DNA of 64,000 bases from NCBI GenBank assembly GCA_964304625.1, contig OZ199839.1:5828001-5892000 (forward strand). The letters are read 5' to 3'. The notes beneath the pieces are model-generated. The model did no database searches. It was not told where the DNA came from and worked only from the letters and a program-made list of their open reading frames with translations. The position numbers were made by a program, and so were the translations under genes. This stretch comes from Kudoa neothunni (lineage: Eukaryota; Cnidaria). Position 1 is the first letter of the stretch. Each line of letters starts with the position of its first letter. This document shows, one piece after another, positions 52,733 to 64,000 of this stretch.

Positions 52733-54146
52733 CCCTCCGATGATTTTGGGGTAGAGTCTACCCCGTAGCGATTTTAAAATTCATATATCTCCTTATGTTG
52801 GAAATGTTGTCGTTTAAGATTTTATGTACTCCAGTAACATATATTTCTTCTTAATTCGAGACTTAAATATTTTTTAATTATTTTGTATTAATAAATTTAT
52901 TGCATGTTTATCTTCCAAAGCTAAAGTCCTTTGGAATGGAAATTACCCCACCGATTTTTTTACGTTTAAATTAAAAAACTCTGTAATTCGTATATATAAT
53001 GTTTTTATAAGCACAATTTAATTAAATTTACATATCTCACGCTAGGTAATTGTGGTTTAATCTGTTCCATTATTAATTCATTATAATCTGTATGTCGTAA
53101 TGTTATAGTATGGTTAGACTCATCCAAGTAATTAAATATAGCTTTCAGCGCAAAAACATTAGTTTTAGGGAATATTTATATTGTAAAATCTAAAAAACTG
53201 TTTGAAGGATATATCGGACAATGGAATTTATAGCATTTATGGCATCATCTTGTAGGATTTTATCATTTTTCGAGGACAAAACTCACATAATGCACTTTTA
53301 ATGTTTACAGGCGGTTCCAAATGGGAAATGTTTGCTTCGTTGAAATGCTTTTTTGCCGGTATATTGGTAGAATATTTGGCCAACAACAATTAAAACAGTT
53401 AATAAAGTTACTCTGCGATCTCCTCTTCCTCTCGGAAGTTCGTCCATTATACGATTTACCAAATATTTCTTCATACAGTGCAAAAACATTTCCCAATCAC
53501 AAATCAACTATGCTATGAATACGACTATGGGTCATCTCCTTGTAAGTCGACATACAAAAAAATATTCTATTAAATATATATCCATATTATAATAACTTCC
53601 TTTTTATTTTCATACAACAGAAAAAAAGTAAACAATCACAACTGTTTGATATAAAAACAGTGATATCTATTTTTATAATAAAATATTTTTGCTTGTTTTT
53701 TGCCCATCTTTGCTCAAAATAATATGATAGAATTGACAGAATCAAAATGGAACCAATTAGAGAACTTTTTAGCACGCGCTAACTCTCTTAATAAGTTCAA
53801 CGTTCCTTGTAATTTATTATAAAAATTGCACTACTTATGAACAGTGATATTCAAAAACCAATACAGATATGAATGCTTTAAGAAAATTACAACCTAATTA
53901 ACGCATAGATCGCTAATTTAGGGGTAAATGTAAACTAATTTATTTTCAGTAGAAAAATTATTTGGTAATAGTTAATTTATTATTGTATGTACTTATGAAA
54001 TTTAAATCTTGAAACGGACGTTATATTAGTAAATATTCACATCTGATTCAATAGCCAGTGTCTTTTTTAACCTTCCAAACGCCTGATAACCGACTTTACA
54101 TATTCCTTCTTTTGGGGTCGTATGGACTCCAATGACGCTCGGAAGG
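52733..54146 (-). mobile_element. piggyBac element with TTAA on both sides, degenerate
   Basis: Left end TTAA-CCCTCCGATGATTTTGGGGT (TTAA 52,729-52,732) and right end, reversed, TTAA-CCTTCCGAGCGTCATTGG (TTAA 54,147-54,150), both followed by an ACCCC/GGGGT inner block. A minus-strand frame at 53,298-53,507 reads LPRGRGDRRVTLLTVLIV, plausible as a transposase remnant but not decisive. 1,414 bases, short for an autonomous element, so internally deleted or largely decayed. Confidence 0.7.
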
Positions 54147-54150
54147 TTAA

Positions 54151-55358
54151 CAGTGACCGGAAAACTTAGAAATAATAGACAATTTAATATTTTCTTTAAG
54201 TTATTAGTTTACTTATATATTTATTTACCCATTGAATACAACACATAATATGTTACATGGAAATAAATTGGAAAAACCCGACGTTTTAATTTTATATTTC
54301 CTACTGATGATTAATTATAGTTAAAACAGGATACAAACCATTAAAAATAATTTAAATTTAATCGAAAATTAAATTTTATTAATAATAATCTTTGGTCAGT
54401 TATTTTTTTAAATTAATATTTCCTATGTACATAAATGTAAATTTTTTTGATTCGATTTACTTTTCAATTAGAAAAGTAATGATATTGATAATTAAAAAAA
54501 TATTATTATAATGTATAAAAATGTGAATAATAAAAGTTGATTATTTATTTTTGAATTTTATCCAAAATAAAATGAAAACTCAATATATATATATATATAT
54601 TAAACGATTAAAAAATAAAGCTTATTTTAATAGAGTTAAATAATTTGTGTTTTTCTCTACTCCCATTTAATTAATTGTAAATACTCATATCGTGCACAGA
54701 AAATATTGTTACTCCCAAACAATGAACAATGTTTAAATAATTCCGTGGATTGAATAAGTTTTTCATATATAAAAATTGTTAAGTTTTTGATTCAGCTTTG
54801 ACAACATATATCTCAAGCTATATGCGTAATATATTAATTTTGATTTATTTGAAATTCCTTCCAATAAATGCAATATAAATTAACCCTATTATAATCTATT
54901 AATTCATATAATGTATAATTAGAAATTTTTTTGTGATATCCCCATTAAAGTCTGTACAACATAAAATTTAAATCTTAAAGTTTATTATAAAGAAAAACGT
55001 TAATCCAATGATTTTTTTATCCACATATTTTTATTCTAATACATAAGAATGATTTTATTCAATCCGTAACATATTTGAATAAAAAACATAATTAACTGCA
55101 ACTTAGAGAAATAGAGATTTATAAATTCCATTAAATAATTAATTATAGTAATAAAGGTCTCATACAATAAAAATTATATGGAGTGTAACAAATATAAATA
55201 TTATTCATAACAGTAATAGTATTCAATATCTGGAAAGAATCTAAAATAAATATATTTATAAAAAATCTATCAACTCTTAATTTAAATAATAATTATTACT
55301 TTTGTACGCAGTACTCGCATATGACACAGGTGTTGTTTAGTTACATTGTCAGATTAAA
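54151..55358. other. AT-rich spacer
   Basis: No gene recognised. A TA tract lies near 54,580-54,600. Confidence 0.5.
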
Positions 55359-57110
55359 TCAAATCTCCCTCTCCCTATCAAAGTAAAATTAATTTGTCAC
55401 CCAATATGGAAATCATGCAAATAAAGTAATAGTATTTTCAATAAATCAAAAAAAATCATATCAATTTTGAAGTTACCTGAGATAACGTGTACTCGATGTT
55501 CTGGTCATCATCCTGATCCATATAACAAAAATAATCACCCAAACAAATAAAATTGCTAATATTATTCCAGTTCCTAGCGGTGTTCCCTTTGCTGTAGTTG
55601 TTAATGGGTGGGCAAGCAATGTGGAAATAGTTTCTGTTTCTGAGCTTTCACTTTTATATTAAACTCGTTATATTGTTTTAATCAACTAAGAATTTATACA
55701 TCAACGATGTTAATCTGGTTTCTATTTCTTCCTCTTTTAAAACAAATCCTACTCTTGGGTCAGCAAATATATATTTTTTGAATGAAAGATCAGGCATATT
55801 TCTATAAAATATATTTTATTTAGAATAAATCAAAATAACATTGTGTACTTTTTCTTCACTATCACCCTCTTACCAGTGAATCCTATGACATCTTTTAGTA
55901 AATATCTCAAATAGACTGCACGGATACAGTTAAATTTGGGGTTTTCCATCTTAAATATAACATGATAATATTTTAGTTAATACGAACGGTTACTCTATAT
56001 TGTTCAGAATCTTCGATACAAATTTTATTTTGAATTTTTTCTAATTCATCATAGATATCGTCAAACTCATTTGATTTGATCCAAGGGGTGTACAGCTTAT
56101 ATAATCGATTAAGTGAGATGTATATTTAATTGAATGGTGAAATCAACCCTATTAGACTATTATATACCGTCAGCTCATCTTTTCCTTCTATCAACAACGG
56201 AATGTTCAAATCTGCAAAATTTGACTTTATTTGTGGATCATAATCAAGATTTTTTATGTTTATAATTTTTGTGATCAATTTAATACATTGTTTTTCTTCA
56301 AATGCACCAATAAACTTTATCTCAGTTTGAACTTTTTCTTTAAAGCATCGACTGTCCTGATTAGCTCGATCTAAATATTTCCAAGTATTTTCTGCCATGC
56401 AAGGATGAGGAATGTTGTCGTTCAATTCTGAATCCTACGTATTATTGATTGTTGTTAATATTGATAATTGAAAATAAAATTATTTTGGTACCAGAATAAG
56501 TTGTACCAATGCAAGATGCTCAATTTTCCACGGAGAAGCACACAAAAAGTTGTTTGCAGCCACGTGAAAATTTTTTGGTCCATAGCTGACACTGTATTTG
56601 ATTTGGGGAGGGTATAGTACATGGTTCACAGTAGTATATCCCATAAATAAAATATCTTCGCGCAATATCACCGTTAGATGTGGCTTTATTTTCTAAACAC
56701 TATAAAAAAAATAAAATAAATAATATACTTCATTCTCAATGTCAATGTTAGTGAGACCAAAAATTAAAAAATCCCTCGTTCTGTCATCATACAATACTTG
56801 TGATAACACATTTTCAACTCTTAGATATTTTTCAACCGTCTCCCAATCCTTCAATATTTTTTTCTCGAGCTCTGTTTTATCTGAACTAACAAATGAAATG
56901 TTTAATATAATCAAATAAATTGTAAAATAAGTTTAAATTAATATACGTTTCTTTGAATCTATCAGCGTAAAACACTTTGAGAAATATGTCTTGTTTCGGA
57001 ACACTTTTCCATGCGGGATGCTTTTCATACACGTTTTTTTCACATTCTTCCATATCTCCAACTAGAGCGGTTAAATTTCCAAAAAATATAAATACATCAA
57101 AACTCAAACA
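55359..57110 (-). CDS. type I membrane protein, unknown family, multi-exon
   Basis: Exons recognised from the 5' side: NLTALVGDMEECEKNVYEKH...KQDIFLKVFYADRFKET (57,065-56,943); DKTELEKKILKDWETVEKYL...DFLIFGLTNIDIENE (from 56,882); KIKPHLTVILREDILFMGYT...NFLCASPWKIEHLALVQLIL; DSELNDNIPHPCMAENTWKY...LTVYNSLIGLI (56,425-56,126); YKLYTPWIKSNEFDDIYDEL; MPDLSFKKYIFADPRVGFVL; and finally LLAHPLTTTAKGTPLGTG with a helix GIILAILFVWVIIFVIWI and a basic tail RMMTRTSSTRYL, probably ending R-E-R-E-I at 55,359. Introns of about 35-60 bases (for example GTATAT...TTTAG after DIENE) keep the phase. The first exon, expected to hold a signal peptide, was not found. The ectodomain has few cysteines and no recognised domain. 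Expected at the cell surface or in an internal membrane. Confidence 0.6.
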
Positions 57111-57391
57111 TTAAACAATAATAACTTATTAAATATGGCAAGATTATACAGTAGGCTACCACTAATTCATAATTCTTGTAAGATTTAACAAATACAAATA
57201 AGACAGCACTTAGCTCAAATTCAATCTTTTTAGGAATACATGCGGAATAAAATAAAATATTAAGATAATGTTTTCTAATGTTTACGAGAAAACAAAGTCA
57301 ATCATTTTTATGAGTATCATTGTTATTTATCGTCCATTAGACTTCGTATAACAAAATGGAAACTTCACTTGTTCTACAGTAACCGTAAGTT
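57111..57391. other. spacer or missing 5' exon of the type I membrane gene
   Basis: No exon could be identified with confidence. The leader exon of the membrane protein should lie here if its introns are as short as the others. Confidence 0.3.
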
Positions 57392-57876
57392 TTAAAACAG
57401 CACATTTAATTTTTGCGACGCATTTAAAACATCATGTGCGGTAAATGTTTGTCCGCTTTTCTTTAGCGTCTTCATTTCTTCGTTGGCTTCATCATGAACA
57501 GCCTCAATAGAAATAGTTGCATCATTCTTACTAACAGGTACGAGTGTTTTTCTCATTATAATTATCTTTGGTAGAATATTAATTTGAATCATTAATAATT
57601 GTATCTGCATAATTTAATGGCGATTAATTTTGAGATTATTTTATGATTATCATTACTTCTTAAATATCTACTCTTATGTAACCTAGCGCCATATCTGCAT
57701 TGATCATATAACGTCTTGATCAATTATTGCGATATATTAATACAAAGAATCAAATAATTAAATAATTTCCAGATTTAAAAGCTATAATACTTACGTGGTA
57801 TTTTTTTTATAAGTAAATTCGATAAATTGACGTTTTGATGACTATTACCTTTATCTATGGACAGATTTATTTTCAT
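57392..57876 (-). CDS. possible histone-fold protein (POLE3/DPB4-like)
   Basis: Two-exon model. Exon 1 from 57,876: MKINLSIDKGNSHQ...VNLSNLLIKKIPR, ending at a GT near 57,790. Exon 2 continues to a stop at 57,392 and contains TLVPVSKNDATISIEAV, HDEANEEMKTLKKSGQTF and TAHDVLNASQKL. The layout, a short helix L-x-x-x-I-x-K-I-x, then V/I-S-K-x-A-...-A, a basic linker and T-x-x-D-V-L-x-A, resembles the histone fold of DNA polymerase epsilon subunit 3 and NF-YB relatives (I-S-K-E-A-R-S-A-I ... T-L-N-A-S-D-V-L-S-A-M), though the central helix is about five residues shorter. The first intron would be about 230 bases, long for this window, and the exact splice sites are uncertain because the strongest donor (GTAAGT) gives the wrong phase. 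Treat the family as a suggestion. Confidence 0.4.
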
Positions 57877-58043
57877 AGTTTTTGTTTTAAACAAATTATT
57901 TTATTTAATTTGGTTTGGTTTGCAAGCTGACCAATTGAGTAAAAATATAACACAAAATTATCATGTATTAAATAAAGATAGGTGAGAATACAGTTAGAAA
58001 CTAAAAAATTTGTATAAAATAATTTTTACTTTTATTTTATAAA

Positions 58044-58285
58044 AGAAAATCTTCGGGTCCATTGGATCCCAAGAACGACTTGACGTTACGTGACGTGGTG
58101 TAATTGTTATTTAAAGCGGGGAAATAAAATTTCCCATGATTTTGGAAAAAAGATTATGGAAATATATCACAATTTTGAGGAATAATATTGGTGATTAACC
58201 TAGTTAGAATTACAGATAAACTATAGATAGTTCAGACATTTGCGTTGGGGTCCAATGGACTCCACACAGGCTTGGAAGATCAAAC
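58044..58285. mobile_element. short piggyBac-type MITE
   Basis: Inverted ends: TCTTCGGGTCCATTGGATCC at about 58,049 and, reversed from 58,285, TCTTCCAAGCCTGTGTGG followed by AGTCCATTGGACCCC. No coding sequence, about 240 bases. Shares the GGGTCCA-TTGGA(C/T)CC inner palindrome with the other piggyBac-type ends of the window. Confidence 0.6.
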
Positions 58286-61200
58286 CTATAAATAGTCATA
58301 CGTTACATTTTTAAATAACCAATTGCAAAATTATCCGATTTTGAAACCTTTAAAAATGATTTCAAAGACAACTAATTCTATATTTTTTGATCGAATCCAA
58401 TTAAATCATGTGTGATCACGCTGATGATCGCCTTCGTCGTTCCTTTTTCTTATTGACCTTGTACTCATAGAAAGCATAGTCTTCTCATAAGCTTCCACGA
58501 TTTTGTGGTGTTTATCCAGAATTTCATTTTAAGGTAGAAATATTATATGGCACCAATTTATATTGTTTATGAGGCAGTTTATCATAAAATTTGATTATTT
58601 TTTTAGTGAATAATTCAATGTTTATCCATTTATGTAATTTTGTACAAATTTAGTGACATTACTAATTACAAGTAAATGCATGAATTAGACACTAAAAAAT
58701 CAATAATTAATATATTATTGCGAGATATTATTAAGTATTATATTGTAATTTAGCCTCGGAATATGCGGAAAATAGATTAGTTACGAATTATCGGTAACCC
58801 AACGTATATTGTAACCAGAATTTTAGTTCAATAACTACGATATTGAAATGATTACCTTCACATCTTGAAATATATATTGATAATAAAACCTGTTTATTCG
58901 TTTTCTGGTAAAATTTTGTTAAGTCATAGATGACTATGTCGATGTTTTCCCTGTATCTGACCATGATCATTCCGTACTAAATTAAGATGAATGCTAAATC
59001 ATTTATTTTGAATGTATACTATTGTTTCAAATTGACCTCTTATTACCAAAGGTATTATTGTTGAAATAGCCAACGATACATACAAAACATTTTGCAGCGA
59101 CCTAAATGTACAAGTTATATTAAGCTTGAATTCAATAATTCGCAAAATTACATTATTACAATAGGTTATGCGTTAAGACAATTTTAATCTAGTAATAGTA
59201 ATTACTAGAATAATCATATAATTCAATTAGTTGGCACCTAATAAAGTTGAAGATTTTTTAACTACTAGACTAGCCGAATTCATTTGTAATCACCGAATTA
59301 ATTATTTAAAATTATTCTACAATAATTAATATTATTTAATAAGGTTTTTTCTCACATCAAATTGTGTATTATACGATTTCATGTATGTAAATATTCAACT
59401 ATTAAAATCAGGTTTTGATTGGAAATATTCAAGAAATTTTTTATTTATAGCCAAATAAAAATCTTTATTGTTTTTATTAGTCATTCCATAATCGCATTAT
59501 ACATTTTACTTAATTTTAAAAAATTGTTTGTTGGAAAAATGAATTTTTGTTTATATAAGCATTTAATATATTGAATTTTGTAAAGAAATTTATTTAAGTT
59601 CCTCAAATTAATCGAATAAAAATGTTTCTGTTATTTAAAACTTTCACAATAATTCGCATGATTAACATCCCCTAAATTCGATAATAACATATATTTTAAA
59701 ATAATATATCATAATGAATTTCGATCTCCCAAAATTAACATATTTTGAATTGATATATTTTTTATGTTATATCTATGGCATATTATAACACTCTGAATGT
59801 TAGATCTGATGGCATCGCAAGATTATCTTAATCGACTTTGTATTATTATCTATATTAATGTAATCAACACATAGTGGTAATAGTTCTATACTGTATGTTA
59901 ACTCCTAAGAGAAATTGTTACATAACAAAACGTACACTAAAGTAAGATGAGTCAATGTAACTGTGATATGATAATTTACAAAAATTTTTTAATCAAAGAA
60001 GAATTAATATCCCTGACTTATTTGTATCATTAATGTTACCTGAAAAAGACAAAAAATTCCTTTAAGTAAAATTTAACGAGGCTATAAGAAAGATTTCCAA
60101 TCGAAACCACTTCATATTTGCTTGGTGTTTTTCATTGGCTGTATCATAAATATGTAGTGGTAGACCTTTTAAAGTCAATCTTGATTAAGTCTAGAAAAAT
60201 AACTATTTCAGATGGTTTGAAAAATAATAATTTAACATGAATAAATATAATCAACTTAACAAATTAACGACTAATTTTTATAGATCGCTTCCTGAAAACA
60301 ATATAATAAGAATAAAAATATTTATATCGATTAAAAATGTTATAAAGCTCAAAAATTATTCATGAGCCAATATCATTAAATTACAGGAATGAATGAAAAT
60401 TAAATAAGAACCCTATTCTAATATACCATAGCAACTTAAAAATTTGCTTTGTTTTCGTATTCACCATGACGGGTCGTGGGTATTCTGGACCCAATTCCAA
60501 TTTTACTGCTCACAACCCTCACCTACTGATTCATAAATATGTATAAAAATGAAGAACATTATTTAAAATAGCATTATTCCGAATTTTTGACTAAGCATTC
60601 TATTGTTATAATTCATTAAATAATCTTAATCTTTTTTTTTTAAATAGATAAATGTAACTATCAAATTTTTAAATGATTTTAAAAAAAATACCCAAAATAG
60701 GCCGTCAGATTTTCGTGCAATTTTTTCTCTTAATCATTAGAAATATAAATGAACATTGATACGAAAAGCTTAGAATTTAAAAATATTTTGCATAGAACGT
60801 TAGATCAAAAATAACAGAATTATAATTTTAAATATCTTTATAATAACGGAAACATTCGTTACTATGGGAACAGCTAGTCCAGACCAGTGATTAAATAAAT
60901 TCATGTAGTGTAGAGATACTCAACAAGGGGTAGATTTTAAATGAAAAGGGGTATATTAATCGACAACAAACTTTGATAGACGCAATTTTTGCATAAGGGG
61001 TTAATGATTGTTCGCGGGAGGGGTTCAAACAAGCGAGCCATAGCTTAGAAAGCGGTGGTGCCGTATCGCTCTTATGCCGATGACACATAAATAAGCTTTC
61101 GTCACATCCCTTATATAACCAACCATTACGAAGGGTTTGTGACGTATGTATAGATTTCTAAAGAATTATATTATTCAAGGCTGTTAAACTCAATAGAATG

Positions 61201-61394
61201 TTGGCAGATATGCTTGATTTCTATTTAAGAATAATATTTAACAATTATTTATAAAACTATAATCGGTCTCATTCTTATATGACTCGTTTATTTTTTAGTG
61301 ATGTAACCTAATAATAATAATAATAATAATAAAGTGGCTATTTGCATGGTAAATAATATTTAGATTTCATTAATTTTGACTATTTTTAAATATA
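58286..61394. other. AT-rich spacer
   Basis: No supported gene. A minus frame at 60,891-61,088 lies in a locally GC-richer patch. An imperfect hairpin (CGTCACATCCCTT ... AAGGGTTTGTGACG) occupies 61,101-61,143. An (AAT)n tract lies at about 61,308-61,332. Confidence 0.45.
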
Positions 61395-61565
61395 CCTGGC
61401 CTTTGAGAGCAAAGAGGTTATTGGGATAGAAATAATTTAGTTTAGTAAAATCTAAGAAATTAAATCTGTAGAAAGCTTGTGAGTAAGAGATGGTGATATT
61501 AAAAATTGTCATTGTGCAAGCGTACATGTATTTCTAATTTATCCCTCAAATAGCCTCCGCCATAA
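61395..61565 (+). repeat. dispersed repeat family R, copy 3
   Basis: Blocks shared with copies 1 and 2: AGAAATAATTTAG, AAATCTAAGAAATTAAATCT, GCTTGTGAGTAAGAG, GATATTAAAAATTG, ATAGCCTCCGCC. Lies just upstream of a non-autonomous hAT. Confidence 0.55.
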
Positions 61566-61588
61566 TTAAACCATTATAATACATTTGG

Positions 61589-62777
61589 CAGTGGTTCTTA
61601 AGCTTTTTTCCTTGTTGACTCCTAAGGTGTTTAATGAACATATCATGTACCCCTTCATGTTTTAATGCATAAACCTATCATACATATAAATATTTTACCG
61701 TATCGTCCCTATTGTTCATTTTAATGGACGGATCAAAAACGGTTTTAAATTATTGATTTTTAAAAAAATAAAATTTTAATTGTATATATTTTAATAACAG
61801 TTAAATTTAAAAAAATACTCGATTAAAGGAAAAATTTGGAAACGGAAGGGTTTTTTAAATATCTTATCTAATATCTATAATATTATTGAAATATTTTTTA
61901 TGTTAATTAATTATGTATTGGTTTTGTTTAAATACGTAATAAAATTTTTAAACACTAGATAAACGAATTATTTTTGGTTTTAAAAAGTAAAATTAACATT
62001 TATAAAATCCTTGCCTTCCCTGTAATTTTTTTTAGAATTTATTACAATCCTAACCAAGTATAGACAATGACGCATAATATTTTAAAATAAAAAATTTAAT
62101 GAATTATTATATATACATGTGTTAAGGTTTAAAAGTGAAGTCCATAAAAAATTCCTAAACGTAAAATGATCTTTTAATAATCGAAATACTTTTGTTATTT
62201 AAAATCTGCATTTTTGTTAATTATTGCATTTATTAAAATAAGGAGTAACCAAAGGAGAGATTATTATATAATAGAATGCAAGATTAATGCACACTCCCTA
62301 TTTTTATATAAATAATAGACATTAACAGAAAAATTATTAATATTTTTGTGGTTTCTTCTTATCAATAATTTCACTAAATTCTGACAAAAAATTTGAAAGA
62401 TTAACATGTATAAAAACGATTTCGTGACTTTTTATGCTAACCAGCATGGAAGTCTAATTTCGCTATAATAGGCTGTTGTAGAAGGAGTAATGATTCTAAT
62501 TTCATAGTATACAACAGTAAGAAGTATTTTTTGGAAATTTTTTTGTTTTTGTAGATTTCTTTACAAAAAAAATTATAACTCAATGAAATTTTGTAATTAA
62601 TATAAGATATTTATGATACAATAATGCAACATTATATTTGAAATTTTTAATAATTTCGACAATATTAGTATATACCTTACTATAATGAATGTATGATTAT
62701 AAAATTGGATTCAGATTTAATTGAAATCACTCACGGATACCCATGGGGGTCCGAAAACCTCAGGTTAAGAACCCCTG
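61589..62777. mobile_element. non-autonomous hAT element
   Basis: Left end CAGTGGTTCTTAAGCTTT, right end reversed CAGGGGTTCTTAACCTGAGG followed by GGTTTTCGGACCCCC, the classic hAT/Charlie-type terminus. Flanking octamers ACATTTGG and TCATATAG match in five of eight positions, compatible with an old 8-bp target duplication. The 1.19-kb interior is AT-rich and non-coding. Confidence 0.75.
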
Positions 62778-62785
62778 TCATATAG

Positions 62786-63395
62786 TGGATACAGTCAACA
62801 ACGGTTATTGCGTAGGTAGATATTTCGCACTCTTCGTTGTGTGTTATTATTTTATCGTTTGATGAAGTGCAGTTCTATCTTATAAGTATTTTAAGCTATT
62901 AAGGAAACATTTGGAATTATTTATTTAAGAAAAAGATTTTTACAAATGCTAAAAAATGGATATTGTGCACTAATTTTAGTCTTCATTAAATTTAACAATA
63001 TCTCCACATCAACGTGTATAATTATTATTTGGTGATTTTAATGTTAAAGGAATTGAAAGAAATTAAACGTTGACGTCAACGTTTTTCTATTATTAATAAA
63101 AAAATTTTTTTAATTTGTTATATAACAAAAATATATTTATTATATTTATTGTTATTGACGTAACTACGACAAATGGATAAGATTTAAATATTTTATATAG
63201 AAAACTGCGAGTTTAATTACTAAATACAAATTGACTTCTTTGATGTATATATCTCTGAGAGTCTAATATCATTGGTCGAATTGATGATTAATAAAATATA
63301 TGTGATCCGATAGAATCTTGGAAGAATCTAACTAACAACGATCAGTAATAATAATATAATTAAATTTTACTTTCTTTCGATTTAATGAATCAGTT
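62786..63395 (-). repeat. dispersed repeat family P, copy 2
   Basis: Inverted counterpart of 32,122-33,166; see that entry. Contains ATACAGTCAACAACGGTTAT at its left edge, the 20-bp perfect palindrome AAACGTTGACGTCAACGTTT at 63,065-63,084, and TGATCCGATAGAATCTTGG near 63,302. Confidence 0.75.
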
Positions 63396-64000
63396 AAAAT
63401 CAATTTTTATTAATTAATAATATACTAAAGTGTTTATCCTCTAAAATTTGCAAGATGCGTATATAAAGTTGCGAATGGATTAACAATTTCGTTAAACCAT
63501 ACAGAAAATATCAAAATGATGTGATAAAAAAATAACTTACGTGTATAACATTTTTTTAAATTAATCATACTTGACATTAATTTGGAAACACTACTAAGTT
63601 TTGATTTTATTTCCTGAAATCCATAATATTTTATTTTTATGTAACTACTAATATAAAATTGCTTTAAAATAATGAGACTATCATCATTGAATTAAATTAT
63701 AAACAATTATGGGAAAAATTACAATAAGACATTAATCTATTAGCATGTTTCGTGATCATTACGATAAAAATAATTAATTTAGAAAATGTTAAATATATCT
63801 GTTTAACCTTTTTTGATTAAATATATTATGAATGTTATATTTTTTACTATAAATAAAGTATAGATTAATACCATTATAATGTGGAAACAACTGTTTAAAA
63901 AATCAGATGGTAGATATCTTCCAATATTAATTACATATATTTTAAGTTTAGTTATTGAAAATCGCTAAAAAATTCTATAAACTAAGCATCATTGTTGATT
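63396..64000. other. AT-rich spacer
   Basis: Nothing recognised. Confidence 0.5.

Noticed and set aside
53298-53518. Overlapping frames on both strands at 53.3-53.5 kb as independent genes
   Set aside because: They lie inside a TTAA-bounded piggyBac element and most likely are transposase remnants or shadows.
61101-61143. Imperfect hairpin as a structured RNA or terminator
   Set aside because: Stem is imperfect and no transcript or gene end is nearby.

Overview
The window is very AT-rich eukaryotic DNA with small multi-exon genes, introns often of only about 35-100 bases, and many degraded DNA transposons. The best taxonomic clue is a minicollagen gene (47,799-48,467, minus strand): signal peptide, basic propeptide end, a Gly-X-Y tract of 13 triplets and CxxxCxxxCxxxCxxxCC domains. 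Minicollagens are nematocyst capsule proteins known only from cnidarians. With the tiny introns and strong AT bias, this points to a parasitic cnidarian of the Myxozoa; a free-living cnidarian is less likely but not excluded.

Layout. 1-5.8 kb: no gene I can support. 5.8-24.2 kb: three plus-strand paralogues of an ecto-nucleotidase (NTPDase, GDA1/CD39) type, two of them interrupted by a Tigger/pogo element (7,273-9,364) and a piggyBac relic (about 16.9-18.3 kb). 24.2-33.2 kb: transposon territory, with a long-TIR non-autonomous element (26.0-27.9 kb), a piggyBac transposase carrying an in-frame TA microsatellite (28.4-30.0 kb), a Tc1/IS630-like transposase (30.0-31.1 kb) and a repeat that recurs inverted at 62.8-63.4 kb. 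33.4-36.4 kb: a multi-exon plus-strand gene for a Cys-rich type I membrane protein. 37.9-42.4 kb: nested transposons, a Buster-type hAT (38,317-40,849, with TIRs and target-site duplication) inside a Tigger-like transposase relic, followed by a Merlin/ISXO2-like relic. 45.1-51.9 kb: a minus-strand cluster of host genes: TFIIIC subunit 5 (GTF3C5), minicollagen, a seven-helix receptor-like protein, and the AP-3 adaptor mu subunit, the last two almost abutting. 52.7-54.1 kb: piggyBac relic. 55.4-57.9 kb: two minus-strand genes, a type I membrane protein of unknown family and a possible histone-fold protein. 58.0-64.0 kb: MITEs, a non-autonomous hAT and AT-rich spacer.

The host genes do not form one pathway. 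AP-3 mu and GTF3C5 are housekeeping genes; the minicollagen belongs to the polar capsule (nematocyst). The NTPDase-like cluster and the two type I membrane proteins are candidates for surface or secreted functions. The strongest unusual signal is the NTPDase-like cluster: two copies share the same non-canonical replacement of the first apyrase motif (T-[ST]-A-W-F-x-C-Y-E-R-K) instead of the catalytic D-x-G-S-S, although several reading frames are interrupted. Gene models were assembled by eye from frame continuity and GT/AG sites; exon limits need transcript support.
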